Shown in pieces: positions 22,995-31,331 of a stretch of 38,549 nt of DNA (within the stretch, counting starts at the first letter, position 1; each line of letters opens with the position of its first letter). Source of the stretch: an uncultured Candidatus Saccharibacteria bacterium (lineage in GTDB: Bacteria; Patescibacteriota; Saccharimonadia; Saccharimonadales; Saccharimonadaceae); contig CALIMM010000008.1 of assembly GCA_938045445.1 (NCBI GenBank), positions 1 to 38,549 of the forward strand. Reading direction: 5' to 3'. The notes under the pieces were generated by a model. That model ran no database searches. It had not been told where the DNA came from and saw only the letters and a list, made by a program, of their open reading frames with translations. Position numbers and translations under genes: made by a program.

Positions 22995-23918
22995 TTAGAG
23001 CTCCAATTCTGCTAGTTTATCTTTTACTTCGTCGAGGGCTTTGCTACCAAAGCCTTTGAGCTCGCGCAGGTCCTGCTCCGTCAAAGTGACGAGGTCATGA
23101 ACAGTGCGAATCTCATTGTTGATGAGCGCGTTTGCGGTGCGGGCACTGAGGCCAAGGTCTTCGATCGAGGTGTTTAGCTCGTTGTCCTCCTCGGCAGTTT
23201 GCGTACCAAGTGCTGGTGCCGATACAACAGTTGTACTACCAGCAAGAGCGGTATACTGATTGACCAAAATCGCCGCAGCTTGCTCGAAGGCATCGCGTGG
23301 CGTCAAGCTACCATCAGTCTCGACGGTCATCTCAAGCCGCTCCAGATTGGTTTCTTGGCCGACACGAGTTGGATCTACCTTGAAGCGCACACGCGTCACG
23401 GGGCTAAACTGCGCGTCCATAGCAATCATGTCGCTGTGCAACCGGTTAGCACTCGACTCTTCAATCGGGTAGTATCCCCGACCAGCCTCAGCCACCAGAT
23501 CAATAACGACATTAGCCTGTGGGTCGTCGATTGTGCAGATGACGTGCTCAGGGTTGACAACCTCAACCTCAGCATTAGCTGCAATATCCCCAGCGGTTAC
23601 TGCACCAGCACCTTGCTTCTCAAGGCGCAGCTCGACTGGGTCATCGCTGTGAACAACCAAGTCGACACCCTTGAGGTTGAGCATGATGTCGGTGACATCT
23701 TCCTTGACGCCAGGCACCGTAGTGAACTCGTGCGTTGCACCCTGCATTCGGAAAGCCGTAAAGGCTCCGCCGCGAATACTGCTCAGTAGCACCCGGCGCA
23801 AGCTGTTGCCCAGCGTATTGCCGTAGCTGGCGTGCAATGGCTCAATGACAAATGTGCTGCTGTGCGGCCCATTGTCATCGATGCGCGCCAACGCCGGATC
23901 GTGAATTAATTTAGACAT
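22995..23918 (-). CDS. rpoA: DNA-directed RNA polymerase alpha subunit
   Basis: 307 residues from ATG 23918, behind TAAGGAG. The N-terminal assembly domain has TFVIEPLHASYGNTLGNSLRRVLLSS and the C-terminal domain has SIEDLGLSARTANALINNEI and ELKGFGSKALDEVKDKL, so the alpha-CTD that contacts UP elements and activators is present. An upstream in-frame TTG at 23924 is less likely. It lies between rpsD and rplQ in the standard alpha operon. Confidence 0.98.
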   Translation of the reverse strand: MSKLIHDPALARIDDNGPHSSTFVIEPLHASYGNTLGNSLRRVLLSSIRGGAFTAFRMQGATHEFTTVPGVKEDVTDIMLNLKGVDLVVHSDDPVELRLEKQGAGAVTAGDIAANAEVEVVNPEHVICTIDDPQANVVIDLVAEAGRGYYPIEESSANRLHSDMIAMDAQFSPVTRVRFKVDPTRVGQETNLERLEMTVETDGSLTPRDAFEQAAAILVNQYTALAGSTTVVSAPALGTQTAEEDNELNTSIEDLGLSARTANALINNEIRTVHDLVTLTEQDLRELKGFGSKALDEVKDKLAELEL

Positions 23919-23941
23919 GTACAAAATTCTCCTTACCCTTG

Positions 23942-24559
23942 TTAGCGTGAGTAATACTCAACAATCAGCTGCTCGTTGATGCCAGCTTCAGCTTCTTCGC
24001 GCTTTGGCTCGCCCGATACTTCGATCTTGAGTTTTTTGATATCGCTCTTAAGCCAACTCAGTGGTGGTTGGGAGGTGTTGCCGTAGATGTCGTCAATTGC
24101 AGTAAAGTAGCCAGACTTTGCACTCTTTGGCCGAACGGTAATAACATCCCCTGCCTTGAGGCGAATTGATGGAATGTCGACGCGGCGACCATTAAGCTCA
24201 AAGTGACCATGGCTTACCAGCTGGCGGGCCTGACGACGGCTCGTTGCAAAGCCAGCACGGTACACAGCGTTGTCGAGCCGGAGCTCGAGGAAGCGGAGCA
24301 AGTTCTCGCCACTCAGGCCTGGCTTGCGAGTTGCTTCGTTCATCAGCTTAGCAAACTGCTTCTCCAGTAGGCCATACATGCGGCGCACCTTCTGCTTTTC
24401 GCGGAGCTGCGTTGCATACATGCTTGGCTTGCTCTGACGGCCGTGAGCGTGCTCGCCCGGAATACCGCTCTTGCGCGCCAAAATCTTGTGTGCCTTGGGG
24501 TGAAGCGCCACACCTTCGCGGCGGCTCTGCTTCACGATTGGGCTTCTATCTCGTGCCAT
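23942..24559 (-). CDS. rpsD: 30S ribosomal protein S4, cysteine-free type
   Basis: 205 residues. QLREKQKVRRMYGLLEKQF and the S4 RNA-binding domain (RLDNAVYRAGFATSRRQARQLVSHGH) are clear. The N-terminal zinc cysteines of many S4 proteins are absent. S4 starts small-subunit assembly. Confidence 0.98.
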   Translation of the reverse strand: MARDRSPIVKQSRREGVALHPKAHKILARKSGIPGEHAHGRQSKPSMYATQLREKQKVRRMYGLLEKQFAKLMNEATRKPGLSGENLLRFLELRLDNAVYRAGFATSRRQARQLVSHGHFELNGRRVDIPSIRLKAGDVITVRPKSAKSGYFTAIDDIYGNTSQPPLSWLKSDIKKLKIEVSGEPKREEAEAGINEQLIVEYYSR

Positions 24560-24949
24560 TTACGCCCTCCTTGCCTTTCGTGGGCGAACGCCACCGTGTG
24601 GCACACCCGTTACATCTTTGATGCTATTGACGGCAATGTCGAAGTTGCTCATTGCGCGAATTGCCGCATCTCGGCCCAGCCCAACACCCTTGACGAATAC
24701 ATCAACGGTGCGGACGCCATAGCTACTCTTGGCAGCTTCTGCGGCTTTTTCTGCAGCAATCTGTGCTGCATAGGCTGTACCCTTCTTGCTCCCACGAAAA
24801 CCACATGCACCAGCGCTGGCAGCAGTCAAGACGTTGCCCTTGCTATCTGCAAACGTGACAATAGTGTTATTAAAGGTTGCCTGTACGTGCAGCTGACCAG
24901 ATGGGACTGATCGGCGCTGCTTTTTCTTGGTCGATTTTGCTTGTGCCAT
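24560..24949 (-). CDS. rpsK: 30S ribosomal protein S11
   Basis: 129 residues. VQATFNNTIVTFADSKGNVL, ASAGACGFRGSKKGTAYAAQ and the C-terminal TGVPHGGVRPRKARR are standard. Its stop abuts rpsD's start. Confidence 0.98.
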   Translation of the reverse strand: MAQAKSTKKKQRRSVPSGQLHVQATFNNTIVTFADSKGNVLTAASAGACGFRGSKKGTAYAAQIAAEKAAEAAKSSYGVRTVDVFVKGVGLGRDAAIRAMSNFDIAVNSIKDVTGVPHGGVRPRKARRA

Positions 24950-24964
24950 ATCTCGTCCTTTCTC

Positions 24965-25351
24965 CTACGTCTTACTTGCTGCCTTTGGCTGTGCCCCGCC
25001 GACGGCGATCGCCTTACCCTTGCGAGTTCGTGCGTTCGTTCGAGTGCGCTGACCGCGTGTTGGCAAGCCATTTTTGTGCCTCAAGCCGCGGTATGCACCA
25101 ATGTCTTTAAGGCGTTTGATATTGTTGGTCACCAGGCGTTGCAGATCACCTTCCGTGACATAATCTTTGTCGATAATGTCGCGAAGTTTCTGCTCCTCAG
25201 CCTCGGTGAGATCTTTCACCCGAGTGGTCGGCTCAATCTTTGCCGCCGCAAGGATGTCTCGAGCAAGCGTGCGCCCAATACCATGGATGTAGGTAAGAGC
25301 AATGTGCACTTGCTTGTCTGATGGGATAACTACCCCAGCAATTCGAGCCAT
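24965..25351 (-). CDS. rpsM: 30S ribosomal protein S13
   Basis: 128 residues. MARIAGVVIPSDKQVHIALTYIHGIG and the basic tail (RGLRHKNGLPTRGQRTRTNA) are standard. It starts two bases after rpmJ, with a ribosome binding site (AGGCAGGG) inside rpmJ. Confidence 0.98.
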   Translation of the reverse strand: MARIAGVVIPSDKQVHIALTYIHGIGRTLARDILAAAKIEPTTRVKDLTEAEEQKLRDIIDKDYVTEGDLQRLVTNNIKRLKDIGAYRGLRHKNGLPTRGQRTRTNARTRKGKAIAVGGAQPKAASKT

Positions 25352-25353
25352 GC

Positions 25354-25470
25354 TTAACCCTGCCTTTGCTTATTCTTAGGTTTTTTCTTGTTGATGACAC
25401 GGAGTCGGCCTTTGCGCCGGACCAGCTGATCATCGGGGCTGATCTTTTTGACACTCGCACGAACTTTCAT
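25354..25470 (-). CDS. rpmJ: 50S ribosomal protein L36, zinc ligands lost
   Basis: A 38-residue gene. The start MKVRASVKKISPDDQLVR and end NKKKPKNKQRQG fit L36 throughout, and RRKGRLRVI is the core. The usual three Cys and one His zinc ligands are replaced: no cysteine is present. It lies between infA and rpsM, the normal place, with a TAGGGAG site 12 bases upstream. It is the last gene with a place before S13 in most bacteria. Confidence 0.95.
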   Translation of the reverse strand: MKVRASVKKISPDDQLVRRKGRLRVINKKKPKNKQRQG

Positions 25471-25547
25471 GAGCGTACAAATCTCCCTACAGGAAAAACC
25501 TGCCGTTACTGAGAACAGCGGTGATATCAGGCCGCCGCTCTACGTTA

Positions 25548-25772
25548 TTAAACGCGTGCGCGGAAGACGATTCTGCCCTTTGTGAGATCGTACGGGGTTA
25601 ACTCGACTTCCACAGTATCGCCTGGGACCAAACGGATATGATGCTTGCGCATCTTGCCGCTGATGTGAGCGATAATGCTTAGGCCGTTCTCCAATTCTAC
25701 CTTAAATTGCGTATTAGGCAGTGCTTCCACTACCTTGCCGCGCAATTTGATAACTTCTTTCGAACTTGCCAT
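25548..25772 (-). CDS. infA: Translation initiation factor IF-1
   Basis: 74 residues, nearly the standard 72. The OB fold has EVIKLRGKVVEALPNTQFKVEL, AHISGKMRKHHIRLVPGDTV and YDLTKGRIVFR. It binds the A site of the 30S subunit during initiation. It is first in this operon; the usual secY-adk-map genes are not upstream. No ribosome binding site is visible, and the TATAAT box is only 16 bases before the ATG, so the leader is about ten bases. Confidence 0.97.
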   Translation of the reverse strand: MASSKEVIKLRGKVVEALPNTQFKVELENGLSIIAHISGKMRKHHIRLVPGDTVEVELTPYDLTKGRIVFRARV

Positions 25773-26104
25773 AGATATACAGCTTCGTATTATACGCTAT
25801 TTCTCTGTAGGAGTAAAGAGGAGTAGCCAGCTTTTTGCATTAATTATTGTGAGATTATGGATGGCACTATTCTTATGTCAGAGTAGAGCCGTAAGAGAGG
25901 TAGCTTTTGCGACAAACAACTTCTAAAAGTAGCATCCCTCTAGGCTTTCATGCTGTATAGGCTTAAAAGCTCACCATCATTCCACAGCCTCTATTCCGCT
26001 ACGATTCTCCATTCCCCTCTTTCTATATTCGAATTGCAATGATACCTCATAACACACGTTCGAAAGGCTCATGAACGAATTATTATGGAATACGGGATCA
26101 TATC
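25773..26104. other. Intergenic region between secY and infA, no gene seen
   Basis: AT-rich. It contains the infA promoter (TATAAT, 25789-25794, minus strand) and ends at the secY terminator. In many bacteria adk and map lie here; neither is present and I see no remnant. No structured RNA was recognised. Confidence 0.55.
25789..25794 (-). promoter_or_regulatory. infA operon promoter (-10)
   Basis: TATAAT on the minus strand, 16 bases before the infA ATG. It would drive the nine-gene run to rpsI. Confidence 0.6.
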
Positions 26105-26138
26105 AAAATACCGCTACAGACAGAGGTAGCGGTATTAT
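26105..26138 (-). terminator. Terminator after secY
   Basis: Perfect 10-bp stem ATACCGCTAC / GTAGCGGTAT with an eight-base loop, followed on the minus strand by TTTTG. Confidence 0.85.
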
Positions 26139-26163
26139 TTACAAGATATACTATAGTGGCAGC

Positions 26164-27639
26164 TTATGCCTTTGCGGCAGTACGCCGTCGGCCGAGGAAC
26201 CCACGCTTCTTTGGCTTAGTATCAAGGTCATCGACCGAGAAGTCGTCATATGTTACCATCAGCGCTCGTGAGTTAATCTGACGGAGTGTCTCAAGGCCAA
26301 CCGTCACGACAATGAGCAAGCTTGTACCACCGATTGCCATGTTGTTGGCATTGATGCCAAGCTGTGCAAAGATGTAATCGATCGCAAACGGAATAACGGC
26401 GATGAGCCCCAGGGCAAGCGACCCAAACAGGTTGAGCCGATTGACGGTGCGCGACAGATACTTCTCGGTGGTTGGGCCAGGGCGAATCCCCTCGATGAAG
26501 CCACCTTGGTTTTCAAGACTCTCCGTAATCTCGCTCGCATTAAAGACGATACCGGTGTAGAAGTAGGTAAAGGCAATGACAAGTAAGAAGTAGATCGATG
26601 GGTAGATGAGCACTGTCAGACCACCTGTGGCGTATGTTTGAGCAGTCGGTGCTTGGAACCACTGAATAAGGTTGTTTGCTAACTGCTGATTTGCACCAGG
26701 TGTTGCATGTAGCAACTGCCCTACAAAGGCTGGCAAGCTGAGGAATGCTACTGCAAAAATAACTGGCACCACACCCGCAGCGATGAGCTTGATAGGCAAA
26801 ATGCTTTTGATGCCGCCATATGAGCTATTGCCGCCGACCCGCTTGGCGTAATTGATCGTGACAATGCGCTGTGCTTCGTTAATCTTGACGAGGAGATAGA
26901 GCAAGATGAGGCCGATCGTCCCAAGAACGACCACTGTCCAGAAGGTTGTTGGGTTAACGGGCAGTGAGAACCAACCAAAGACGCTGAGCGAACCATCTTG
27001 AGTATTGAAGAGCGACGAGTAGATCGACCCAAAGGTGGTTGGCAGCTGGCTAATCACACTGGCGAAGATGAGCAGGCTAATACCATTGCCGACGCCCTGC
27101 TCTGTCATCAGCTCACCAAGCCACATCAAGAGGAGCGAGCCAGCGGTGAGCGCCGTTACCGCAACAATCCACTCATGGAGCGAGCCCGCCACCGTACCGG
27201 TTGTGCTCCCAGCCAGGACCGATTGACGCAGGAAGTAGATAATACCGATCGACTGAGCAATCGCCAGCGGCACACTAGCGATACGCGTCCACTGATTGAT
27301 CTTGCGTCGGCCCGACTCACCATCTTTGTGCATCTCCTCAAGGCTTGGGATGGCTTTGGTAAGGAGCTGGGTAATAATACTGGCATTAATGAAGGGCCCA
27401 AGGCCGATCAAAACGATAGACAGCTGGGCTAATGCTCCACCAGTCAGGATATTTAAGAAGCCACCAAAGTCACTCGCCGATACGACGTTCTGGATAATAT
27501 CCTTAAGTCGGCTTGGCTCGGCCAACGGTACTGGCACGTGCGCCAAGAAACGATAGGCGACGATGAGCCCGAGCACGATACCAAGGCGCTTTTGCATGTC
27601 TTTATTTTTGAGCGATCGAAGAATAATCTTCCAGTTCAT
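26164..27639 (-). CDS. secY: Preprotein translocase subunit SecY
   Basis: 491 residues with the ten membrane helices of SecY. Recognisable blocks are the plug/helix 2 region (FGGFLNILTGGALAQLSIVLIGLGPFI), VGNGISLLIFASVI, and SYGGIKSILPIKLIAAGVVPVIFA. It forms the export pore with SecE (5851). Length is slightly over the usual 430-450; the C-terminal tail is basic (KPKKRGFLGRRRTA). It is transcribed alone, with an AAGGGA site and a terminator, unlike the usual spc operon position after rplO. Confidence 0.97.
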   Translation of the reverse strand: MNWKIILRSLKNKDMQKRLGIVLGLIVAYRFLAHVPVPLAEPSRLKDIIQNVVSASDFGGFLNILTGGALAQLSIVLIGLGPFINASIITQLLTKAIPSLEEMHKDGESGRRKINQWTRIASVPLAIAQSIGIIYFLRQSVLAGSTTGTVAGSLHEWIVAVTALTAGSLLLMWLGELMTEQGVGNGISLLIFASVISQLPTTFGSIYSSLFNTQDGSLSVFGWFSLPVNPTTFWTVVVLGTIGLILLYLLVKINEAQRIVTINYAKRVGGNSSYGGIKSILPIKLIAAGVVPVIFAVAFLSLPAFVGQLLHATPGANQQLANNLIQWFQAPTAQTYATGGLTVLIYPSIYFLLVIAFTYFYTGIVFNASEITESLENQGGFIEGIRPGPTTEKYLSRTVNRLNLFGSLALGLIAVIPFAIDYIFAQLGINANNMAIGGTSLLIVVTVGLETLRQINSRALMVTYDDFSVDDLDTKPKKRGFLGRRRTAAKA

Positions 27640-27685
27640 ATATTGTCCCTTTTGCCACTAACTACTATAACGCTATATCTAGTAC

Positions 27686-27691
27686 AGTATA
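27686..27691 (-). promoter_or_regulatory. secY promoter (-10)
   Basis: TATACT on the minus strand, about 46 bases before ATG 27639. Confidence 0.5.
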
Positions 27692-27840
27692 CACGAATTG
27701 CTCCAGAAGCGAAAGGGTCAGCTGTCAAATATGGGTAGCTTTTGGCGCAAAATTCTGCAAAAGACTCATGTTTTTATGGATGACACTCAGGTACAGATTG
27801 ATGGCAACTCATGATAAATAACACGAGATGCATATTCTCA

Positions 27841-27849
27841 TGATATAAT
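27841..27849 (+). promoter_or_regulatory. rpsJ promoter
   Basis: Extended -10 TGA-TATAAT (TATAAT 27844-27849). The leader is about 80 bases and ends in AAGGAGGAG before ATG 27935. Confidence 0.7.
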
Positions 27850-27934
27850 GCTAGATGTATTATTAATTTACTCTGATAATTTAGTTCGTCTAAACCGTGC
27901 TGAAGTTACAGAGTTGCACATACAAGGAGGAGCA

Positions 27935-28255
27935 ATGGCTCAAAACAACCAAGGGCTCAAGATTCGGATTCGCCTCAAGGCATACGACCACAAGGTGATC
28001 GACCAATCGGCCAAGCAAATCATCGACACTGCCCTGCGCACTGGCGCAAGCGTGGCAGGCCCCGTGCCACTACCAACACGGCGCAGCAGCTACACAGTGG
28101 TGAAGAGCCCACACGTATACAAGACTGGCGGTGAGACCTTCGAGATGCGCGTTCACAAGCGCCTCATCGATATCACCAACGCCACACCCAAGACAATCGA
28201 CAACCTCCACAACCTCAGCTTGCCAGCTGGCGTGGATGTCGAAATCCGGATGTAG
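27935..28255 (+). CDS. rpsJ: 30S ribosomal protein S10
   Basis: 106 residues from ATG 27935, chosen for its AAGGAGGAG site; the open frame upstream is not coding. IRIRLKAYDHKVIDQSA, GPVPLPTRR and KSPHVYKTGGETFEMRVHKR are standard. The gene stands alone with its own promoter and terminator; rplC and the rest of the S10 operon do not follow. It is convergent with tuf, which in many bacteria precedes rpsJ on the same strand. Confidence 0.98.
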   Translation: MAQNNQGLKIRIRLKAYDHKVIDQSAKQIIDTALRTGASVAGPVPLPTRRSSYTVVKSPHVYKTGGETFEMRVHKRLIDITNATPKTIDNLHNLSLPAGVDVEIRM

Positions 28256-28280
28256 TTTGTTGTTGTAGAAGCACCTAAGA

Positions 28281-28312
28281 AAAGAGTGATAGCAGTTATC
28301 ACTCTTTTTTAT
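28281..28312 (+). terminator. Terminator after rpsJ
   Basis: Perfect 12-bp stem AAAAGAGTGATA / TATCACTCTTTT, five-base loop, then TT. Confidence 0.9.
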
Positions 28313-28430
28313 GTGCCTGACTAAACCACCTTTTACTAGGTGCGTGGCGCTGCACTCCACAGCATACCCTATAGGGTTGTGTGTTTTAGGTGTAGTTTAT
28401 ATCGGCATTAATCATCTTGCAGGACAAACA

Positions 28431-28458
28431 AAAATACCTCCACTGTGGGAGGTATTTT
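28431..28458 (-). terminator. Terminator after tuf
   Basis: Perfect 11-bp stem AAAATACCTCC / GGAGGTATTTT, six-base loop. Near-identical in layout to the rplK terminator. Confidence 0.88.
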
Positions 28459-28482
28459 GTGAGTTTGCGAGTACTATGCAAA

Positions 28483-29667
28483 CTACTTAACGATGTTGGT
28501 CACAACACCGGCACCGACTGTGCGGCCACCTTCGCGGATAGCGAAGTCTTGGCCCTTGTCCATAGCGATTGGGGCGTTCAAGGTCACCTTGAAGGTCACT
28601 TGGTCGCCTGGCATCACCATTTCCTTGTCGGCAGGGAGCTCAATCTCGCCAGTTACGTCCGTTGTGCGGAAGTAGAACTGTGGCTTGTAGCCCTTGCTAA
28701 ATGGTGTGTGGCGGCCACCCTCTTCTTTCTTGAGGATGTAGACTTCCGCCTCAAACTCGGTGTGTGGGGTGAGTGTGCCTGGAGCAACAATCACCTGACC
28801 GCGCTCGATCTGGGTGCGCTCGATACCGCGCAGCAACAGACCAGCGTTGTCACCTGCCTGACCTTGGTCGAGGCTCTTCTTGAAGGCTTCGACACCAGTC
28901 ACGACAGAGGTCTGAGTTGGCTTAAGACCAACAATCTCTACTGGGTCGTTGATCTTGATGACACCCTGCTCGATACGACCGGTTGCAACCGTACCACGAC
29001 CCTTGATCGAGAAGACATCCTCGATTGGCATCAAGAATGGCTTGTCGAGGTCGCGCTGAGGCAACTCGAAGTAGTCGTCCATAGCAGCCACCAGCTCCAT
29101 CACGGCGTCTTCTGCCTCGGTGTCGCCCTCGAGCGCCTTGGTAGCAGAACCCTTGATGATTGGTGCGTTGTCGCCATCGTAGCCGTTCTTGGTGAGCAGC
29201 TCGCGGACGTCCATCTCAACCAACTCAACCAACTCTGGGTCGGCCAAGTCCATCTTGTTGAGGAAGACGACGATCTTTGGCACACCAACCTGGTGAGCAA
29301 GCAGCACGTGCTCGCGTGTCTGTGGCAATGGACCGTCGTTGGCGGCAACCACCAGCACAGCACCGTCAATCTGAGCGGCACCAGTAATCATGTTCTTGAC
29401 ATAGTCGGCGTGACCTGGCATGTCAACGTGCGCGTAGTGGCGCTTCTCCGACTCGTATTCCTGGTGGGAGCTGGCGATGGTAATACCGCGTTGCTTCTCC
29501 TCAGGAGCGTTGTCGATGTCTTCGTAGTTGCGAGGCTTGTTTACATCGCTTGGAAGACGCTTTGCCAACACGTGAGTGATGGCAGCCGTTAACGTTGTTT
29601 TACCGTGGTCGACGTGACCCATAGTACCAACGTTAATATGTGGCTTACTTCGATCGAAATCTGCCAT
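28483..29667 (-). CDS. tuf: Elongation factor Tu
   Basis: 394 residues, the normal length. G1 GHVDHGKTT, G3 DMPGHADYV (bacterial DCPGHADY with Met for Cys), G4 NKMDLAD, and the tRNA-binding domains 2 and 3 are complete. It delivers aminoacyl-tRNA to the ribosome. A ribosome binding site AAGGAG lies 11 bases before the ATG at the end of a leader of about 90 bases. It is transcribed alone rather than with rpsL-rpsG-fusA. Confidence 0.99.
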   Translation of the reverse strand: MADFDRSKPHINVGTMGHVDHGKTTLTAAITHVLAKRLPSDVNKPRNYEDIDNAPEEKQRGITIASSHQEYESEKRHYAHVDMPGHADYVKNMITGAAQIDGAVLVVAANDGPLPQTREHVLLAHQVGVPKIVVFLNKMDLADPELVELVEMDVRELLTKNGYDGDNAPIIKGSATKALEGDTEAEDAVMELVAAMDDYFELPQRDLDKPFLMPIEDVFSIKGRGTVATGRIEQGVIKINDPVEIVGLKPTQTSVVTGVEAFKKSLDQGQAGDNAGLLLRGIERTQIERGQVIVAPGTLTPHTEFEAEVYILKKEEGGRHTPFSKGYKPQFYFRTTDVTGEIELPADKEMVMPGDQVTFKVTLNAPIAMDKGQDFAIREGGRTVGAGVVTNIVK

Positions 29668-29743
29668 GTAGGTAAGTACTCCTTACTTATGTTAATATTT
29701 GGTACGACGCGAGCTACTTGCCGGAGTAGAGACACTACGACAA

Positions 29744-29771
29744 AACGCGTCGCGCGTTAGGATTTATTATA
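29744..29771 (-). promoter_or_regulatory. tuf promoter -10 and 5' hairpin at the start site
   Basis: -10 TATAAT (29766-29771). The predicted start site falls at the edge of a perfect 6+6 dyad, AACGCG-TCG-CGCGTT (29744-29758), so the mRNA would begin with a GC-rich hairpin. This may protect the 5' end or bind a regulator. Confidence 0.55.
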
Positions 29772-29798
29772 GGGTGCGGTGGCAAAAAAGTAAAGTAG

Positions 29799-30562
29799 CT
29801 AGTCCCACCAAACATACCACTGTCGACTGCTATATACCTGATTTGCCAAAGCTTCGAAGGTCTCCGACCCTTGATAGACTGCGTCGCCATATGAAAAATA
29901 GAAGAGTTCAACGGCAACCGCCTTAGCATCGGCATCGGTCTGTGGTGGACGCTCGACGTAATATTCAACAGTATCATGGCTGATAGCGGCAGGCACAGCA
30001 CCGTACTTCTCATACCAATAGCGCGATACCGCCACCTGGATGGCTGGCTCGGGACAATCATTCCAGCCACCCATGCAGAGGTAGGCTAATGCCTCATAAG
30101 GTGCTGTAGTTGGTAGTTTGATAATAATAACCGGATTGTCGCTATCTGCCTGGAATGGGCTGATGAAGTCAACTGTAGTAGGGTCATCGTCATCAGGCGA
30201 CGCCGAGAAGTCCGGCGCAAAATAGTCATCCACAGTAGAAGCGCGCTGAGCCTTTTTCGCTGTTTCAGCTGGCAGCTCCTGCGCGACGTGAGCAAAAAAG
30301 CTGGTACATCAATTGCCTGCGATGCTTCCATGGTGCGTCGCACAAGCTCGGGGACTGTCTGGACGCCAGCGTTCTCTAGGCCTTCTGCTATCTCATCTAG
30401 GATAAGGTCATCGAGCGTCACAATCACCGGCGTGAAACCCTCGTGTTTACCTTGCTCGCGTAACTGCAGATAGTGCTGCGTTGCATTAACGACTTCGCAT
30501 TCTACGTAGTCGACATCGCTCCCAGCAAAGAGTGTTTTGAATCGCTGCATGGTATCTGACAT
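29799..30562 (-). CDS. DUF4253 protein split by a -1 shift at a slippery site
   Basis: ATG 30562 follows AAGGAGG. The zero frame runs to 30086 (158 residues), but after ...DVPAF it turns into Arg/Leu-rich nonsense. Stepping back one base at T-TTT-TTG (30293-30299) joins ...DVPAFFAHVAQEL to the frame that runs to 29799, giving 254 residues. The joined product ends in the DUF4253 signature (YWYEKYGA, ERPP, GSETFEALA, WYVWWD). Function unknown; DUF4253 proteins are soluble. The shift could be programmed, a loss-of-function deletion, or a sequencing error in a run of six identical bases. GC-rich pairing segments lie eight bases past the site. Confidence 0.75.
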
Positions 30563-30581
30563 ACTATTCCTCCTTGGGCGC

Positions 30582-30590
30582 ATTATAGCA
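30582..30590 (-). promoter_or_regulatory. Promoter of the DUF4253 gene
   Basis: Extended -10 TGC-TATAAT, minus strand (TATAAT 30582-30587), between the ABC transporter operon and the DUF4253 gene. Confidence 0.55.
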
Positions 30591-30602
30591 TAGAGGGATG
30601 TA

Positions 30603-31331
30603 TCAATTATTACTGAGTGCAGCGAAAAAGGTGCGGACCTTTGGTTGCGTGGAGTGATTAATGACCTGCGCTGGTGTGCCATCTTCAATAATCTTACCCC
30701 CGTCAAGGAAGACAATCCGCGATGCGACATCGCGCGCAAACGACATCTCGTGTGTGACGACGATCATTGTGATCCCTGTTTCGGCAAGGTGCTTAATGAC
30801 CGCTAGTACCTCGTCGACCATCTCGGGGTCGAGTGCACTCGTTGGCTCATCAAAGAGCAAGACTTTTGGCTGCATTGCCAAGGCACGGGCGATCGCTACC
30901 CGCTGCTTTTGCCCACCCGAGAGATGACTCGGGTATTCTTGAGCCTTAGCGCGGAGACCAACTAAGTCGAGCATTTGAAGCGCCTGACGCTTGGTCTTGG
31001 CTCTTGATAGTTTGCGCACCTTGAGTGGCGCTAGCATGATATTTTCGAGCACGGTCATATGCGGAAAGAGGTTAAACTGCTGGAAGACCATGCCAAGCTC
31101 AGTCCGGGATTTGTTGAGGTCGGTCGCCGGATTGGTCATGTCAATACCGTCCACCCATACTTCCCCGCTTGTCGGCGTCTCGATCATATTAATACAGCGA
31201 AGCAGCGTGCTTTTGCCACCACCACTCGAGCCCAAGAGAACGACAACCTCTCCTCGCTTGATTGTCAGGTCAATACCGCGCAAGACATAATTATTGCCGT
31301 AGTGCTTGTGGAGCTGCTTGATATTAATCAT
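30603..31331 (-). CDS. Polar amino-acid ABC transporter ATP-binding protein
   Basis: 242 residues. Walker A GSSGGGKST (about 33-41), Q loop MVFQQFNLFPHMTV, signature LSGGQKQRVAIARALA, Walker B VLLFDEPTSALDPE and switch His (VVTHEMSFA) are complete. This is the GlnQ/HisP/ArtP class, importing polar amino acids. It overlaps the permease gene by eight bases and ends the operon. Saccharibacteria lack most amino-acid synthesis, so an uptake system is expected. Confidence 0.97.
   Translation of the reverse strand: MINIKQLHKHYGNNYVLRGIDLTIKRGEVVVLLGSSGGGKSTLLRCINMIETPTSGEVWVDGIDMTNPATDLNKSRTELGMVFQQFNLFPHMTVLENIMLAPLKVRKLSRAKTKRQALQMLDLVGLRAKAQEYPSHLSGGQKQRVAIARALAMQPKVLLFDEPTSALDPEMVDEVLAVIKHLAETGITMIVVTHEMSFARDVASRIVFLDGGKIIEDGTPAQVINHSTQPKVRTFFAALSNN

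Noticed and set aside
24412..24910. Plus-strand frames opposite rpsK and rpsD
   Set aside because: No start signals and Cys/Ser/Arg-rich nonsense; ribosomal genes on the minus strand explain the open frames.
25773..26104. Possible structured RNA (tmRNA or RNase P RNA) in the secY-infA gap
   Set aside because: I looked for a tRNA-like end, a tag frame and the P4/L15 type motifs and saw none.
28417..29592. 391-codon open frame on the plus strand opposite tuf
   Set aside because: It is the mirror of a highly biased gene: its translation is Leu/Val/His/Trp-rich with no domain, and tuf on the other strand is certain.
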